DNA from: Bacillus sp. (in: firmicutes)
Lineage (GTDB): Bacteria; Bacillota; Bacilli; Bacillales; Bacillaceae
Assembly (NCBI GenBank): GCA_031180805.1
Contig: JAPSLL010000010.1
Location: 40,705-104,704 of the forward strand
Reading direction: 5' to 3'
Length of the DNA: 64,000 bases
Below, piece after piece: positions 43,779 through 54,307 of this stretch (positions are counted from its first letter, which is position 1; the number at the start of each line of letters is the position of its first letter). Both the position numbers and the translations under genes were made by a program. The notes under the pieces were generated by a model that was given only the letters and a program-made list of their open reading frames with translations, did no database searches and was not told the DNA's origin.

Positions 43779-43930
43779 CTGATAGATTCCTTTCATCGAT
43801 ACTCATTTTTAGCGAAAGTTAAATTCTTCACATAGCTCTATTATCGCTTGCATCTTGTTATTTCGCAATGTTATCATGTCAATTTTAATATGGTAAAATA
43901 ATCAATGACGTGTAACGGAAGGAGATTTTT

Positions 43931-44305
43931 ATGAACAAAAGAATTGATGTTAAAGAAGCAACACTTGAAGCTAATCGATTAATCTTACATACAGAGGATT
44001 CGTTAACTGAAATAAAAGGCAGCATGAGAGCAAGAGGGCAAATGTTAGTCGATTCTGATCAATTAGCGTTTATTTACTTATTGGATACGGACGAAGATTT
44101 TATCTATGCTGGATTACCGCATACGATATGGTCTAAATTAAAGGAAGCTTTAGATAAAAGCTTACCTGTGTTGTTGAAAATTAACGACAGTGAAGTAGAG
44201 CTAGTTCAGATAATTGATGAATTACGATATTTAATCGATAATATTAAAGGTAATGCTAATTACGGAGAAGAAATGGAAACAAAAGTAACTGAGGTATTTT
44301 CTTAA
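43931..44305 (+). CDS. yjbL: UPF0738 family protein YjbL
   Basis: 124-aa ORF with good RBS; located between divergent yjbK and yjbM. Confidence 0.8.
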   Translation: MNKRIDVKEATLEANRLILHTEDSLTEIKGSMRARGQMLVDSDQLAFIYLLDTDEDFIYAGLPHTIWSKLKEALDKSLPVLLKINDSEVELVQIIDELRYLIDNIKGNANYGEEMETKVTEVFS

Positions 44306-44349
44306 GAAAAGTCTCTTTATTAAAATATTGTTGTTTTTAAGCTTAACTT

Positions 44350-44515
44350 TGTAATGGTAGATTGGAGCTGCAGTGGAAGACTCCTGTGGGATATGGTGAT
44401 ACCGCGCAGGTGTTAACGTTGGGAGGCTCACCATCCACCCTGTGGAATGCAGCATTGCACGAAAATATCAACCAAGAAAGCAACAAAGTTTACGAAAATA
44501 GCCTTAGAAAAAGAA
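44350..44515 (+). repeat. degenerate Bacillaceae intergenic repeat (copy 2)
   Basis: GTAATGGTAGATTGGAGCTGCAGTGGAAGACTCCTGTGGGATATGG..GGGAGGCTCACCATCCACCCTGTGGAA...; similar to 32651-32795. Confidence 0.6.
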
Positions 44516-44561
44516 ACAAGGTCATTTCGATTTGGCGGTGGCAGTCAGAGGGGGATTTTGT

Positions 44562-45185
44562 ATGAAGCATGAACAATGGAAATTATTCTTGGCTCCTTAT
44601 CATCAAGCAGTAGAGGAGTTAAAGGTAAAATTGCGGGGAATTAGAGAACAATATGAATTACATCATACACACTCTCCAATTGAGTTTGTTACAGGGCGTG
44701 TAAAGCCTGTTGCAAGTATATTGGATAAAGCGAAACGAAAAGGCATTCCTTTAGATAAAATAGAAGAGGGTTTACAAGATATAGCGGGTATACGGATGAT
44801 GTGTCAGTTTGTCGATGATATTAAAGCAGTTGTCGATATGTTGAAAAGCAGAACAGACCTTGAAGTCGTTGAAGAGCGTGATTATATAACAAGTAAAAAG
44901 GAAAGTGGCTATCGTTCTTATCATGTTGTTGTTAAATATCCTTTACAAACGGTAAATGGGGAGAAGAAAATCTTAGTTGAAATTCAAATCAGAACCCTTT
45001 CCATGAATTTTTGGGCAACTATTGAGCATTCATTGAATTATAAATATAGCGGAAATATTCCTGAAGAAATCAAAGTACGTTTAAAACGTGCAGCTGAAGC
45101 AGCCTATTCATTAGACGAGGAAATGTCACAGATAAAAGGTGAAGTGCAAGAAGCACAAGTGATCTTCTCCAGGAAAACTGAATAA
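44562..45185 (+). CDS. relQ: small alarmone synthetase (GTP pyrophosphokinase)
   Basis: DIAGIRMMCQFVDDI, GYRSYHVVVKYP, VEIQIRTLSMNFWATIEHSLNYKY RelA/SpoT synthetase motifs; yjbM locus. Confidence 0.95.
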   Translation: MKHEQWKLFLAPYHQAVEELKVKLRGIREQYELHHTHSPIEFVTGRVKPVASILDKAKRKGIPLDKIEEGLQDIAGIRMMCQFVDDIKAVVDMLKSRTDLEVVEERDYITSKKESGYRSYHVVVKYPLQTVNGEKKILVEIQIRTLSMNFWATIEHSLNYKYSGNIPEEIKVRLKRAAEAAYSLDEEMSQIKGEVQEAQVIFSRKTE

Positions 45186-45437
45186 TAACTCTATCGTTTG
45201 ATGGTAAGAGTTTTCGTATCCATTAATGCTTGAAAATTTTAAAAAATTCAAAGCAAGTATTTTGCTAGCGGAAGGTATAAGATGCCAGCATTCCTCTTGC
45301 CAAAATACATTCTTTTTCGGAAAATTACTGAAAAAAATTGTTCGAATATCATTGCCGTGGTAGATTAGAATCGGGTATCGTTGCTTTGTTATAGTAGTTG
45401 AATATGAAAAGAAATTGGTGAAAGGGAGTTAATATAA

Positions 45438-46247
45438 ATGAAGTTTGCAATTTCATCTAAAGGTGATACAGTTTCAAACTCAATTATGCAAAAAATGAGG
45501 ACATATTTGTTAGATTTTCAATTAGAATATGATGAAGATCAACCTGATATTGTCATTTCTGTTGGTGGAGATGGAACTCTTTTATATGCCTTTCATCGTT
45601 ATCGTAGTAGACTTGATAAAACGGCATTTATCGGTGTACATACAGGCCATCTTGGCTTTTATGCTGATTGGGTACCAGACGAAATCGAAAAGCTAGTTAT
45701 TGCGATTGCAAAAACTCCCTATCAGATCGTTGAATATCCAGTCCTTGAGGTCATAATTAATCATAATGATGGTAGTCGTGAGGCAAGATATTTAGCATTA
45801 AATGAATGTACGGTTAAAAGCATAGAAGGTACTTTAGTTATGAATGTTGAAATTAAAGGTCAAACCTTTGAAACGTTCCGTGGAGATGGACTTTGTATAT
45901 CAACTCCATCTGGAAGTACAGCCTATAATAAGGCATTAGGTGGTGCGATCCTTCATCCATCGATTAGAGCGATTCAGTTAGCTGAGATGGCATCAATTAA
46001 TAATCGTGTGTTTCGGACAATAGGTTCACCGCTTATCTTACCTGAGCACCATACATGTATGTTAAAGCCAGTTAACGATGTTGATTTTCAAATTACAATT
46101 GATCATTTAACGTTATTACATAAAGATGTAAAATCAATCCAATGCCGTGTTGCAAATGAAAATATCCGTTTTGCTCGATTTAAGCCATTTCCATTTTGGA
46201 AAAGAGTGCGTGATTCATTTGTCGGTGATGTCGGTAGGAAGGAATAA
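45438..46247 (+). CDS. nadF: NAD kinase
   Basis: [20 protein letters not shown] motif; [17 protein letters not shown]. Confidence 0.96.
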   Translation: MKFAISSKGDTVSNSIMQKMRTYLLDFQLEYDEDQPDIVISVGGDGTLLYAFHRYRSRLDKTAFIGVHTGHLGFYADWVPDEIEKLVIAIAKTPYQIVEYPVLEVIINHNDGSREARYLALNECTVKSIEGTLVMNVEIKGQTFETFRGDGLCISTPSGSTAYNKALGGAILHPSIRAIQLAEMASINNRVFRTIGSPLILPEHHTCMLKPVNDVDFQITIDHLTLLHKDVKSIQCRVANENIRFARFKPFPFWKRVRDSFVGDVGRKE

Positions 46248-46313
46248 CCTTGTTATTCTGTTCAAATAAATGAAATTAAGTTTAATTCAAGATGTTTATA
46301 GGGGATTAATTGT

Positions 46314-47207
46314 ATGAAGCCATTTCAGTTACAGTGGGTCATTAACAGCGAAGATGCAGGGAAATCGGTAAAGGATTTTGTTAGAGAAAAGAAAATATCA
46401 AAGCGTGCTTTAACTGATATAAAATTTAATGGTGGAGCTATTAAAGTGAATTCAGAAAATGTAACAGTGCGCCACGCTTTGCGTGACAACGATCTTTTAA
46501 CCGTAATTTTTCCTATTGAAGAAAAGGGAACTGGCCTAAAAGCGGAAAATGATGTACCGTTCGAAATTGTATATGAGGATGAGCATTGTTTAGTGATTGA
46601 TAAGCCGCCATTTGTCCCGTCGATTCCCTCTCGTGAGCATGTAAGTGGAACGTTAGCAAATGGTTTGATGCAATATTATGAGACACATCAAATCCCTTCA
46701 ACAATCCATATTGTTAATCGTCTAGATAAGGATACATCAGGGTTAATGCTAGTTGCAAAACATCGCTTTGCCCATTCGTTGTTTTCCGAGCAGCAGAGAA
46801 ATAAGGAGATTAATCGCACTTATTTTGCAATTGTGCACGGTGTTCTTAAGGAGACAGTTGGAACGATTTCAGAGCCAATTGGTCGAAAGGATGACAGCAT
46901 CATCGAAAGGGAAGTAAGAGAAGATGGTCAAGAGGCAATCACGCATTTTCAAGTCCTAAATAGCTTGCTAAACAAGACATGTATTGAATTAGTATTAGAC
47001 ACCGGAAGAACTCATCAAATTCGTGTTCATCTATCATCAATTGGTTATCCTCTTTGTGGTGATACATTATACGGGGGAAGTCAGGAGCAGATTAACCGCC
47101 AAGCATTACATAGTGCAAAGCTTTCCTTTTGGCATCCAATTTTAGAAAAAGAATTGCAGTTTATTTCTGATATCCCTGAAGATATGAAAAAGCTTATGAA
47201 AGAATGA
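46314..47207 (+). CDS. yjbO: RluD-family pseudouridine synthase
   Basis: HIVNRLDKDTSGLMLVAK catalytic motif; S4-like N-terminus. Confidence 0.94.
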   Translation: MKPFQLQWVINSEDAGKSVKDFVREKKISKRALTDIKFNGGAIKVNSENVTVRHALRDNDLLTVIFPIEEKGTGLKAENDVPFEIVYEDEHCLVIDKPPFVPSIPSREHVSGTLANGLMQYYETHQIPSTIHIVNRLDKDTSGLMLVAKHRFAHSLFSEQQRNKEINRTYFAIVHGVLKETVGTISEPIGRKDDSIIEREVREDGQEAITHFQVLNSLLNKTCIELVLDTGRTHQIRVHLSSIGYPLCGDTLYGGSQEQINRQALHSAKLSFWHPILEKELQFISDIPEDMKKLMKE

Positions 47208-47215
47208 TTGTAAGA

Positions 47216-47270
47216 TAAGTAGTTCAATTTTGGAGTAATGAGGTTATTCCTATATTGAACTACTTTTTTA
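47216..47270 (+). terminator. terminator after yjbO
   Basis: AGTAGTTCAAT...ATTGAACTACTTTTTT. Confidence 0.7.
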
Positions 47271-47443
47271 TGTGGATGAAATTGGGGAGGTCGGTTTTTA
47301 AATGGTTTGTAAGAGTCGTTTCTAACCAAATGCAGATGGTGGTGGGATATTATGTATTTGTAGGGTTCGTTTGAAGATATATATACTAAGTATGAAAGGT
47401 CCATTTTAAAAATGGCTGGACCTACACCTGGTAGTCTTTCGGA

Positions 47444-48175
47444 TTATCTTCTAAATCTTTCTTCATCAAACGGAATGGTTGAGGGAACAGAAACGATTTC
47501 ATCCTCAGGATAGCGATAGGCTGTAAGCTTATTCCCAAAAACAGCACCTGTATCAATATTAATTGTCCGCTTCGTACGTTTTGCCTCTAACACGGGTGTA
47601 TGCCCATAAACAATAAATGGCTTACCTTGATAGTGCAATGCCCAATCCCGGCGTTCAGGAGTGCCATCTGGATTTTTCTTGCCGGTGATATCACCGTATA
47701 ATACAAAGGTTTTGACAGCATTGTTTGTCTTACCGATATAGTCCTCACGAATTCCCGCATGTGCTACGATTAATTTCCCATCATCGAGAACTTGATATAA
47801 AGGAGCTGATTCGTACATCCAGATAAACTTTTGTTTAATATCCATTTGTTGTGAATGTGAAAGAGCATCATACTCAGCAACTGTTGTCTCTAAACCATGA
47901 GAAATTTGCACTTTATTGCCTAGAAAAAACCGATAAAGCTTATTGCAATGATTTCCTGGAGAATAAAACGCCCGTTTCTCCTGCAACAATCGATAAACAA
48001 CGTCAATCACTCGTATCGAATAAGGACCACGATCAGTTAAATCCCCAACAAAAGACAGCTTCCGATTGCTCGGATGAATTGGGACTCCCGAAGACCAATC
48101 ATACCCAAGCACCCTAGTCAACACCTCAAACTCCTCAAAACACCCATGAACATCCCCAATAACATCAACCTTCAT
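47444..48175 (-). CDS. prpE: bis(5'-nucleosyl)-tetraphosphatase PrpE
   Basis: [44 protein letters not shown] metallophosphatase motifs; initiation at or just inside ORF start 48184. Confidence 0.93.
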   Translation of the reverse strand: MKVDVIGDVHGCFEEFEVLTRVLGYDWSSGVPIHPSNRKLSFVGDLTDRGPYSIRVIDVVYRLLQEKRAFYSPGNHCNKLYRFFLGNKVQISHGLETTVAEYDALSHSQQMDIKQKFIWMYESAPLYQVLDDGKLIVAHAGIREDYIGKTNNAVKTFVLYGDITGKKNPDGTPERRDWALHYQGKPFIVYGHTPVLEAKRTKRTINIDTGAVFGNKLTAYRYPEDEIVSVPSTIPFDEERFRR

Positions 48176-48207
48176 AACCTCCACCTCCTAATGGGGGACT
48201 TCATAAT

Positions 48208-48412
48208 GGGGGCCAGTCCCCAAAAATATATAAAATCACCACTAACTCAATCAAAATGTAAAAATTAATACAAATTGGGGCCAGTCCCTCACTAGCATTT
48301 TTGTAGCCTCATTTACTAAAAAGGGGATAGATCAAGAAAATTGGGGACAGTCCCCAATTTGAAGAGAAAGTCCAAAAATTAACTGTTATTGCTCATTTCG
48401 GGGACTGACCCC
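48208..48412. repeat. cluster of four GGGG(A/C)C(T/A)G(A/T)CCCC palindromes
   Basis: GGGGGCCAGTCCCC 48208-48221; GGGGCCAGTCCC 48277-48288; TTGGGGACAGTCCCCAA 48341-48357; GGGGACTGACCCC 48400-48412. Confidence 0.75.
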
Positions 48413-48426
48413 AATAAATTGACCAA

Positions 48427-48463
48427 TAAAAAAGGTACCCATTCATAGGGTACCTTTTTTTCA
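48427..48463 (-). terminator. terminator of rodA-like gene
   Basis: AAAAAAGGTACCCATTCATAGGGTACCTTTTTTT. Confidence 0.85.
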
Positions 48464-49636
48464 GTCAAACATGTATTTTCTTGTGCGGGATCGGACGTTT
48501 AGGATGATGCCGATTGCGACCATGTAGGTGGCGAGGGAGCTTCCGCCATAGCTTATGAATGGTAATGGTAGTCCTGTTATTGGCAGTAATCCAATTGTCA
48601 TTCCAATATTTTGAAAGACTTGGAAGGTAATCATTCCGATAATGCCTGTACATAAATAGCTTCCAAATGGGTCATTACTTTCAAGTGAAATATGAATCAT
48701 CCGATAAATTAGTAAAAAGAAGAGTGAGATAACAATACTTCCGCCAATAAAACCAAATTGCTCTGAAATAATAGCAAAGATGAAGTCAGTATGGGCTTCA
48801 GGTAAATAGACTTCTAAATTTTGATACCCTTTCCCATGTAATTCACCAGAACCGATCGCTAATAGAGATTTAACGAGCTGGAAGCCTTGCTCACCAGAGT
48901 ATTCATACGGATTTAACCAACCATAAAAGCGGTCTAATTGATATTCTTCACCGCGTAAAACGTACTTAAGGAAAAAATCAGGAAACTTAATAAATGTAAA
49001 GATGAACGCTCCAGCAACTATAAGAACAGAGGAAACAGCTGTTAAAATGATTCGCCATTGAATTCCTGATACTAATATTAGAGATGCAATTACTGCACAA
49101 AACACCATCGTCATCCCCATATCTGGCTGTCTAATTAATAAAAGAATCGGTGGTATTGCAGTTGCAAATAGCTTCCCAATTAATAGAAAATCATCTGAAA
49201 GAGAACTAACAGGGTATTTCTCTCGATGCTCGGTAATGATTTTGCTCAAAACAATAATCAAGAATATTTTCATTAACTCTGATGGCTGGAAATTCCCAAG
49301 TGGCCCGAGTTGATACCAGCTTGTCGCACCTTTAATCGTTTGTACAATTGGTTCAGGTAAAATTTCTAATCCGAGAAGCAACAGCATACCAAAGCCATAT
49401 AAATACCAAGCTAATTGCTTAAATCGGTCAAAATCGATTAACATAGTTAGAACAACGGCTACCGTCCCGATAATATACCACTGAATTTGCTTGACGGAAA
49501 AGTTAATACCTTGAAGTGCTGAAGTAAGAGTCTCTTCAGCGCTATTGATCGCAATCGTGCTAACTAAAGCTAATAAAAACATGATAAATATTAATGTATA
49601 ATCAATTTGATGTTGGGGAGATTTTTGAGATGTCAT
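48461..49636 (-). CDS. rodA: FtsW/RodA/SpoVE (SEDS) family protein, RodA-like
   Basis: ATSWYQLGPLGNFQPSELMKI, RQPDMGMTMVF, GLPLPFISYGGSSLATYMVAIG. Confidence 0.9.
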   Translation of the reverse strand: MTSQKSPQHQIDYTLIFIMFLLALVSTIAINSAEETLTSALQGINFSVKQIQWYIIGTVAVVLTMLIDFDRFKQLAWYLYGFGMLLLLGLEILPEPIVQTIKGATSWYQLGPLGNFQPSELMKIFLIIVLSKIITEHREKYPVSSLSDDFLLIGKLFATAIPPILLLIRQPDMGMTMVFCAVIASLILVSGIQWRIILTAVSSVLIVAGAFIFTFIKFPDFFLKYVLRGEEYQLDRFYGWLNPYEYSGEQGFQLVKSLLAIGSGELHGKGYQNLEVYLPEAHTDFIFAIISEQFGFIGGSIVISLFFLLIYRMIHISLESNDPFGSYLCTGIIGMITFQVFQNIGMTIGLLPITGLPLPFISYGGSSLATYMVAIGIILNVRSRTRKYMFD

Positions 49637-50132
49637 AAGATGATCCCTTTCTAATCATTTAAGTTGAAATTAATACTAGTGTCATTGTATCATTAACCAT
49701 CTTAATGGTTTGTGAACGATTTGAAAAGATTCCTTTGTCGTATTCTTAATCGATTGTAAAATTTTTATGAAGGTTTAGGAAGAGAATTGAGTTTTTCTTA
49801 CGATATCATATAGAATATTATAGTATTTATCCCGAAAAGCAGGTAGCTTGATCATTTATCATGACGGGATACGTCCTAAAAATTCTTGCTTCACAATATG
49901 TGTGTAATTAATGGGAAGTTTAGAAAAATATAACAAGGTCTTCCTAGAATACAAAGGAGCATTGCAGTAGTAGGAGATTATTACATGATATCGTTATGGA
50001 AGATGATTTCGAAATACTCTTAGTCCACCATACATCTAAGATTCCTTCATGGAGATAAAATTCTGCTGTGAATAAAAAAGTCACAACCATTATTGTAGCA
50101 CATTTTACTAAATAGAGAGAGGGGGACTAAAC

Positions 50133-51500
50133 ATGTCAGATGAAAAAGAAAAAGTAGAATTAGAAGAGGAAGGATTACTTGCTTCTTTATCAAGTCACAA
50201 TATGGATGAATTTCGCGAAGTCTTTTTAGATCAACATCCTTATGATCAAGCGAAATTTTTTAGTAAATTAGAGGAAGAAGAACGATTTATCGTATATAGC
50301 TACCTATCACCTGAAGAAATGGCTTCTGTTTTTGAAAACATTGAGGATGATGATGACCAATACAAAATCTTTTTATCAGAAATGGATCCAACCTTTGCAG
50401 CACATATGCTATCACATATGTATGCTGATGATGCAGTAGACGTTCTGAATGAGCTTGACAAAGATCAGGCAGCGAGCTACTTAACAATCATGGATGATGA
50501 TGCAGCTGAGGAGATTCGTGAACTTCTTCATTATGAGGAATATACGGCTGGTAGTATTATGACAACAGAATACATTGCCATCCACGCCAATCAAACTGTT
50601 CACTCTGCTATGCAAATTTTAAAAAATGAGGCACCAAATGCAGAGACAATCTATTATGTTTTCGTTATTGATGAAGCAAAAAAACTAGTTGGGGTTATTT
50701 CGTTAAGAGACTTGATAATTAATGAACCAGATACAATGATTTCTGAAGTAATGAATGAACGTGTGTATTCAGTAAGTGTTGCTGAAGACCAAGAAGAAGT
50801 AGCGCGAAAAATGAAGGATTATAACTTTTTAGCGTTGCCTGTTGTAGACTTTAGAGGACATCTGCTCGGAATTATTACAGTAGATGATATTGTCGATGTC
50901 ATTGATGAAGAAGCAAGTGATGACTACTCTAAACTTGCAGGGATTGCAGATGTCGATTCAAATGATCGCGGTCCTTTTACAGCAGCTAAAAAAAGACTCC
51001 CTTGGTTGATTATTCTTTTATTTTTAGGAATGTTTACTGCGAGCTTAATTGGGAGATTTGAAGCGACATTAGACAAGGTTGCCATATTGGCCGTTTTTAT
51101 TCCGCTTATTGCAGGTATGGCTGGAAATACAGGCACCCAAGCCTTAGCTGTTGCTGTAAGAAGAATTGCTGTAGGGGATGCTGAGGAGCATAGCAGTATA
51201 AGTTTGCTACTTAAAGAAGCTGGTACAGGCTTAATTACAGGTACAGTCTGTGGAATTGTCGTTACAATTGTAATTTTTGTATGGAAGGGCGAGCTTTTCT
51301 TAGGGATGCTTGTCGGTATTTCAATTTTAGCGACATTAACAGTTGCTACGATTGCTGGGGCGTTAATACCGCTCATTATGCATCGGCTTAAAGTTGACCC
51401 AGCTGTTGCTTCGGGGCCATTTATTACAACAATTAACGATATTATTAGTATTTTAATTTATTTTGGAATGGCGACATTATTTATGCAGTATTTAATTTAA
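50133..51500 (+). CDS. mgtE: magnesium transporter MgtE
   Basis: MgtE_N repeats, two CBS domains, C-terminal TM domain (PLIAGMAGNTGTQALAVAVRRIAVG). Confidence 0.96.
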   Translation: MSDEKEKVELEEEGLLASLSSHNMDEFREVFLDQHPYDQAKFFSKLEEEERFIVYSYLSPEEMASVFENIEDDDDQYKIFLSEMDPTFAAHMLSHMYADDAVDVLNELDKDQAASYLTIMDDDAAEEIRELLHYEEYTAGSIMTTEYIAIHANQTVHSAMQILKNEAPNAETIYYVFVIDEAKKLVGVISLRDLIINEPDTMISEVMNERVYSVSVAEDQEEVARKMKDYNFLALPVVDFRGHLLGIITVDDIVDVIDEEASDDYSKLAGIADVDSNDRGPFTAAKKRLPWLIILLFLGMFTASLIGRFEATLDKVAILAVFIPLIAGMAGNTGTQALAVAVRRIAVGDAEEHSSISLLLKEAGTGLITGTVCGIVVTIVIFVWKGELFLGMLVGISILATLTVATIAGALIPLIMHRLKVDPAVASGPFITTINDIISILIYFGMATLFMQYLI

Positions 51501-51534
51501 TGTTCTATTCGTACTAACTGATTGGAGGGATTTG

Positions 51535-53382
51535 ATGCATGGTGCATCCGTAACATCACTAGTTATTGTTATTTTAGCAGCCTTTTTAACACCTATTATT
51601 CTACATCGGCTTAGGCTTAACTTTATGCCAGTCGTCGTTGCAGAAATAATTGTTGGATTAATTATTGGAAAAAGTGGCTTTGATGTCGTCTCTCAAGATA
51701 TGTGGCTTGAAACACTTTCGATGTTAGGCTTTATCTTTCTTATGTTTTTAAGTGGACTAGAGATTGATTTTTCGGCATTTGCTGGAGGGAAGAAGAAGGA
51801 AAAGCTTCCTTCAGGTAAAAATGCTCCTAATACGTTTCTTGTTTCCACACTTATATTTGTCGGGATTTTTATTCTATCATTAATCCTTTCATATCTATTT
51901 GTTTGGATTGGACTCATGGATAATGCATTCCTTATGACATTAATTATTTCAACAATTTCCCTTGGTGTTGTTGTCCCAACATTAAAAGACGCTCAAATTA
52001 TGAAATCAAACATCGGGCAAATTATTCTACTTGTTGCGGTTATCGCGGACTTAGTCACGATGGTGTTACTTGCGGTATTTGCCTCAATATATGGCGATGG
52101 GGAAACGAACACATGGTTATTACTCGTATTATTTGGAGCAGGAGTCTTACTTTATTTCCTAGGGAAGGCATTCCAAAATCGTTCCTTTATTGAGACAATG
52201 TCAAAAGGAACGATTCAAATTGGCACCCGAGCTGTTTTTACTCTCATTATCGTGTTAGTTGCAATATCGGAGACTATTGGAGCTGAAAACATCTTAGGAG
52301 CCTTTTTAGCAGGTGTGCTAGTTTCACTGCTATCACCAAATAAAGAGATGGTGCAAAAACTGGATTCCTTTGGATATGGATTTCTTATTCCAATTTTCTT
52401 CGTAATGGTTGGTGTTGACTTAGATATTTGGGCATTGTTCCAGGATCCAAAAATCTTTATATTAATACCTTTACTATTTATCGGATTGTTAATTTCAAAA
52501 ATTGTTCCTGTATTCTTATTAAAGCGTTGGTATGATTTAAAAACAACACTTGCATCAGGCTTCTTATTAACTTCAACATTATCCCTTGTTATCGCTGCAG
52601 CTACAATCGGAGAAAGAATGGAAGTTATTACGTCAGAGATGTCAGGTGCACTAATTTTAGTTGCAGTTATCACAAGTATTGTTACACCAATTTTCTTTAA
52701 AAAGCTATTCCCGAAACATGTATCAGAGCGTCCGAAAATTAAAGTTGCCTTTATTGGGGCGAATCAATTATCCTTGCCTGTTACGAGGGAATTAAACCCA
52801 GAAATATATGAAACAACAGTCTATCATATGAAACAAGAGAAACTGGACAAACAAATTTCCCATTCCTTGTTTGATATCAAAGAAATTAAAGATTTTGAAG
52901 TACAAACGTTAGTGGAAAATCAAGCATTTGATGTTGATTTAATCGTAGTAACAACAGGAGATGAGCAACGAAACGCAGATATTGCCTTATTTGCAAAAGA
53001 GCAAAAGGTTGAACGAGTAATTGCGAGCGTCGCTTCACCTGAATTAGATACAAAGTTGAAGGAAAACGATATTGACGTCTTTTCTACATTGTTATCAACG
53101 AAAACAATGCTTCGTGCATTGATTGAAGCACCCGGTGTTATGCGGATTTTAACAAATCAAGAAACGATGCTTTATCAAATTAATCTAAAAAATTCTAAAT
53201 ATGATCACATTTTGCTTCGAAATTTTCCGTTTACAGGAGATATTATCTTTGTTCGGATTTTTAGAGGGAAGGATTCGATTGTTCCTCATGGGGATACGGA
53301 TTTAAAACTGGGAGATCGGTTAATTGTGACTGGCTCGCGGGAATATGTGAACGAGTTGAAACGTGAACTTGAGCTATGGTGA
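51535..53382 (+). CDS. yjbQ: CPA2-type cation:proton antiporter with TrkA-N/TrkA-C domains
   Basis: Na+/H+ exchanger TM region plus VAFIGANQLSLPVTREL (Rossmann) and TrkA-C tail. Confidence 0.92.
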   Translation: MHGASVTSLVIVILAAFLTPIILHRLRLNFMPVVVAEIIVGLIIGKSGFDVVSQDMWLETLSMLGFIFLMFLSGLEIDFSAFAGGKKKEKLPSGKNAPNTFLVSTLIFVGIFILSLILSYLFVWIGLMDNAFLMTLIISTISLGVVVPTLKDAQIMKSNIGQIILLVAVIADLVTMVLLAVFASIYGDGETNTWLLLVLFGAGVLLYFLGKAFQNRSFIETMSKGTIQIGTRAVFTLIIVLVAISETIGAENILGAFLAGVLVSLLSPNKEMVQKLDSFGYGFLIPIFFVMVGVDLDIWALFQDPKIFILIPLLFIGLLISKIVPVFLLKRWYDLKTTLASGFLLTSTLSLVIAAATIGERMEVITSEMSGALILVAVITSIVTPIFFKKLFPKHVSERPKIKVAFIGANQLSLPVTRELNPEIYETTVYHMKQEKLDKQISHSLFDIKEIKDFEVQTLVENQAFDVDLIVVTTGDEQRNADIALFAKEQKVERVIASVASPELDTKLKENDIDVFSTLLSTKTMLRALIEAPGVMRILTNQETMLYQINLKNSKYDHILLRNFPFTGDIIFVRIFRGKDSIVPHGDTDLKLGDRLIVTGSREYVNELKRELELW

Positions 53383-53473
53383 TGATTTTTTTCTTGAAAG
53401 TTAATCAACAAATGGTATGATAGAAATAAGCAAATGTTCAAACAATTTCTATCATTAAAAATTGAATAATTAT

Positions 53474-53580
53474 GATACCGCTAGGGGTGCCCTAATGAAA
53501 GGGCTGAGATTAAAGTGTTTCTTTAAGACTCTTATAACCTGATCTGGTTTGTACCAGCGTAGGGAAGTGGACTTACGTAT
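53474..53580 (+). promoter_or_regulatory. TPP (THI-box) riboswitch
   Basis: TACCGCTAGGGGTGCCC...GGGCTGAGAT...ACCTGATCTGGTTTGTACCAGCGTAGGGAAGTGG consensus. Confidence 0.96.
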
Positions 53581-53600
53581 CGAGATCAAATATAGTATGT

Positions 53601-53633
53601 AAACCACTTTCCTACCTGGAAAGTGGTTTTTTG
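53601..53633 (+). terminator. TPP riboswitch expression-platform terminator
   Basis: AAACCACTTTCCTACCTGGAAAGTGGTTTTTT. Confidence 0.88.
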
Positions 53634-53677
53634 TATTTAGGAAATAGAAACTAATTCAACTATTACATTAAAGTAAG

Positions 53678-54307
53678 GTGAAGCAATTGGAGATCCATGT
53701 CATTACAGATGGCGTCCAAACAGTGAAGGAAATTATAAAAAAAATACTCATGATTCATGAGGAAGTTGATTTTTTACATATTCGTGAAAAAACAAAATCG
53801 GCTTCTGAAGTGATGGAAATCGTTTCAGCACTGTTAGAAAACGGTGTAAGTAGAGAGAAAATTATCGTCAATGATCGCCTAGATGTTGTTCAATTACAGC
53901 AGCTAACGAATATTCATTTGCCAGGAAATGGCTTTTCGATTCGAACAGTAAAGGAATTTATGCCTTCATTAAAAATTGGGCGTTCCGTCCATTCATTAGA
54001 GGAAGCGATAGATAGTGAAAAGGCAGGTGCGGATTATCTCATGTTCGGTCACCTGTTTGCAACTAAATCAAAAGCGAATCTCCCTCCAAGAGGAGTAGAA
54101 CAGTTAGCGGATATTTGTAGGTCAGTTTCTATTCCTGTTATTGCTATCGGAGGTATTGTTCCTGAAACAATTTCTAAATTATCAAATATCAAGCTAAGTG
54201 GAATCGCGATTATGTCATTTGTTATGACAAGTGACAATCCGAATTTGGCTTTACAGCAAATAAAAGAGAGTTTACTAGAGGTGGAAAAGAATGAACAAAC
54301 ACTTTGA
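53678..54307 (+). CDS. tenI: thiazole tautomerase TenI
   Basis: ThiE-like TIM barrel with YLMFGHLF (TenI-type) rather than ThiE GPIF; GTG start. Confidence 0.88.
   Translation: MKQLEIHVITDGVQTVKEIIKKILMIHEEVDFLHIREKTKSASEVMEIVSALLENGVSREKIIVNDRLDVVQLQQLTNIHLPGNGFSIRTVKEFMPSLKIGRSVHSLEEAIDSEKAGADYLMFGHLFATKSKANLPPRGVEQLADICRSVSIPVIAIGGIVPETISKLSNIKLSGIAIMSFVMTSDNPNLALQQIKESLLEVEKNEQTL

Noticed and set aside
44362-44565. 67-aa ORF upstream of relQ
   Set aside because: Lies inside the degenerate intergenic repeat; translation is an artefact of repeat sequence.
49800-50130. M-box (Mg2+) riboswitch before mgtE
   Set aside because: Inspected for the ykoK-leader consensus; did not see conserved M-box blocks, so not called. 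An Infernal search would settle it.
52215-52673. 152-aa minus-strand ORF inside yjbQ
   Set aside because: Antisense shadow ORF; same for 50924-51376 in mgtE.
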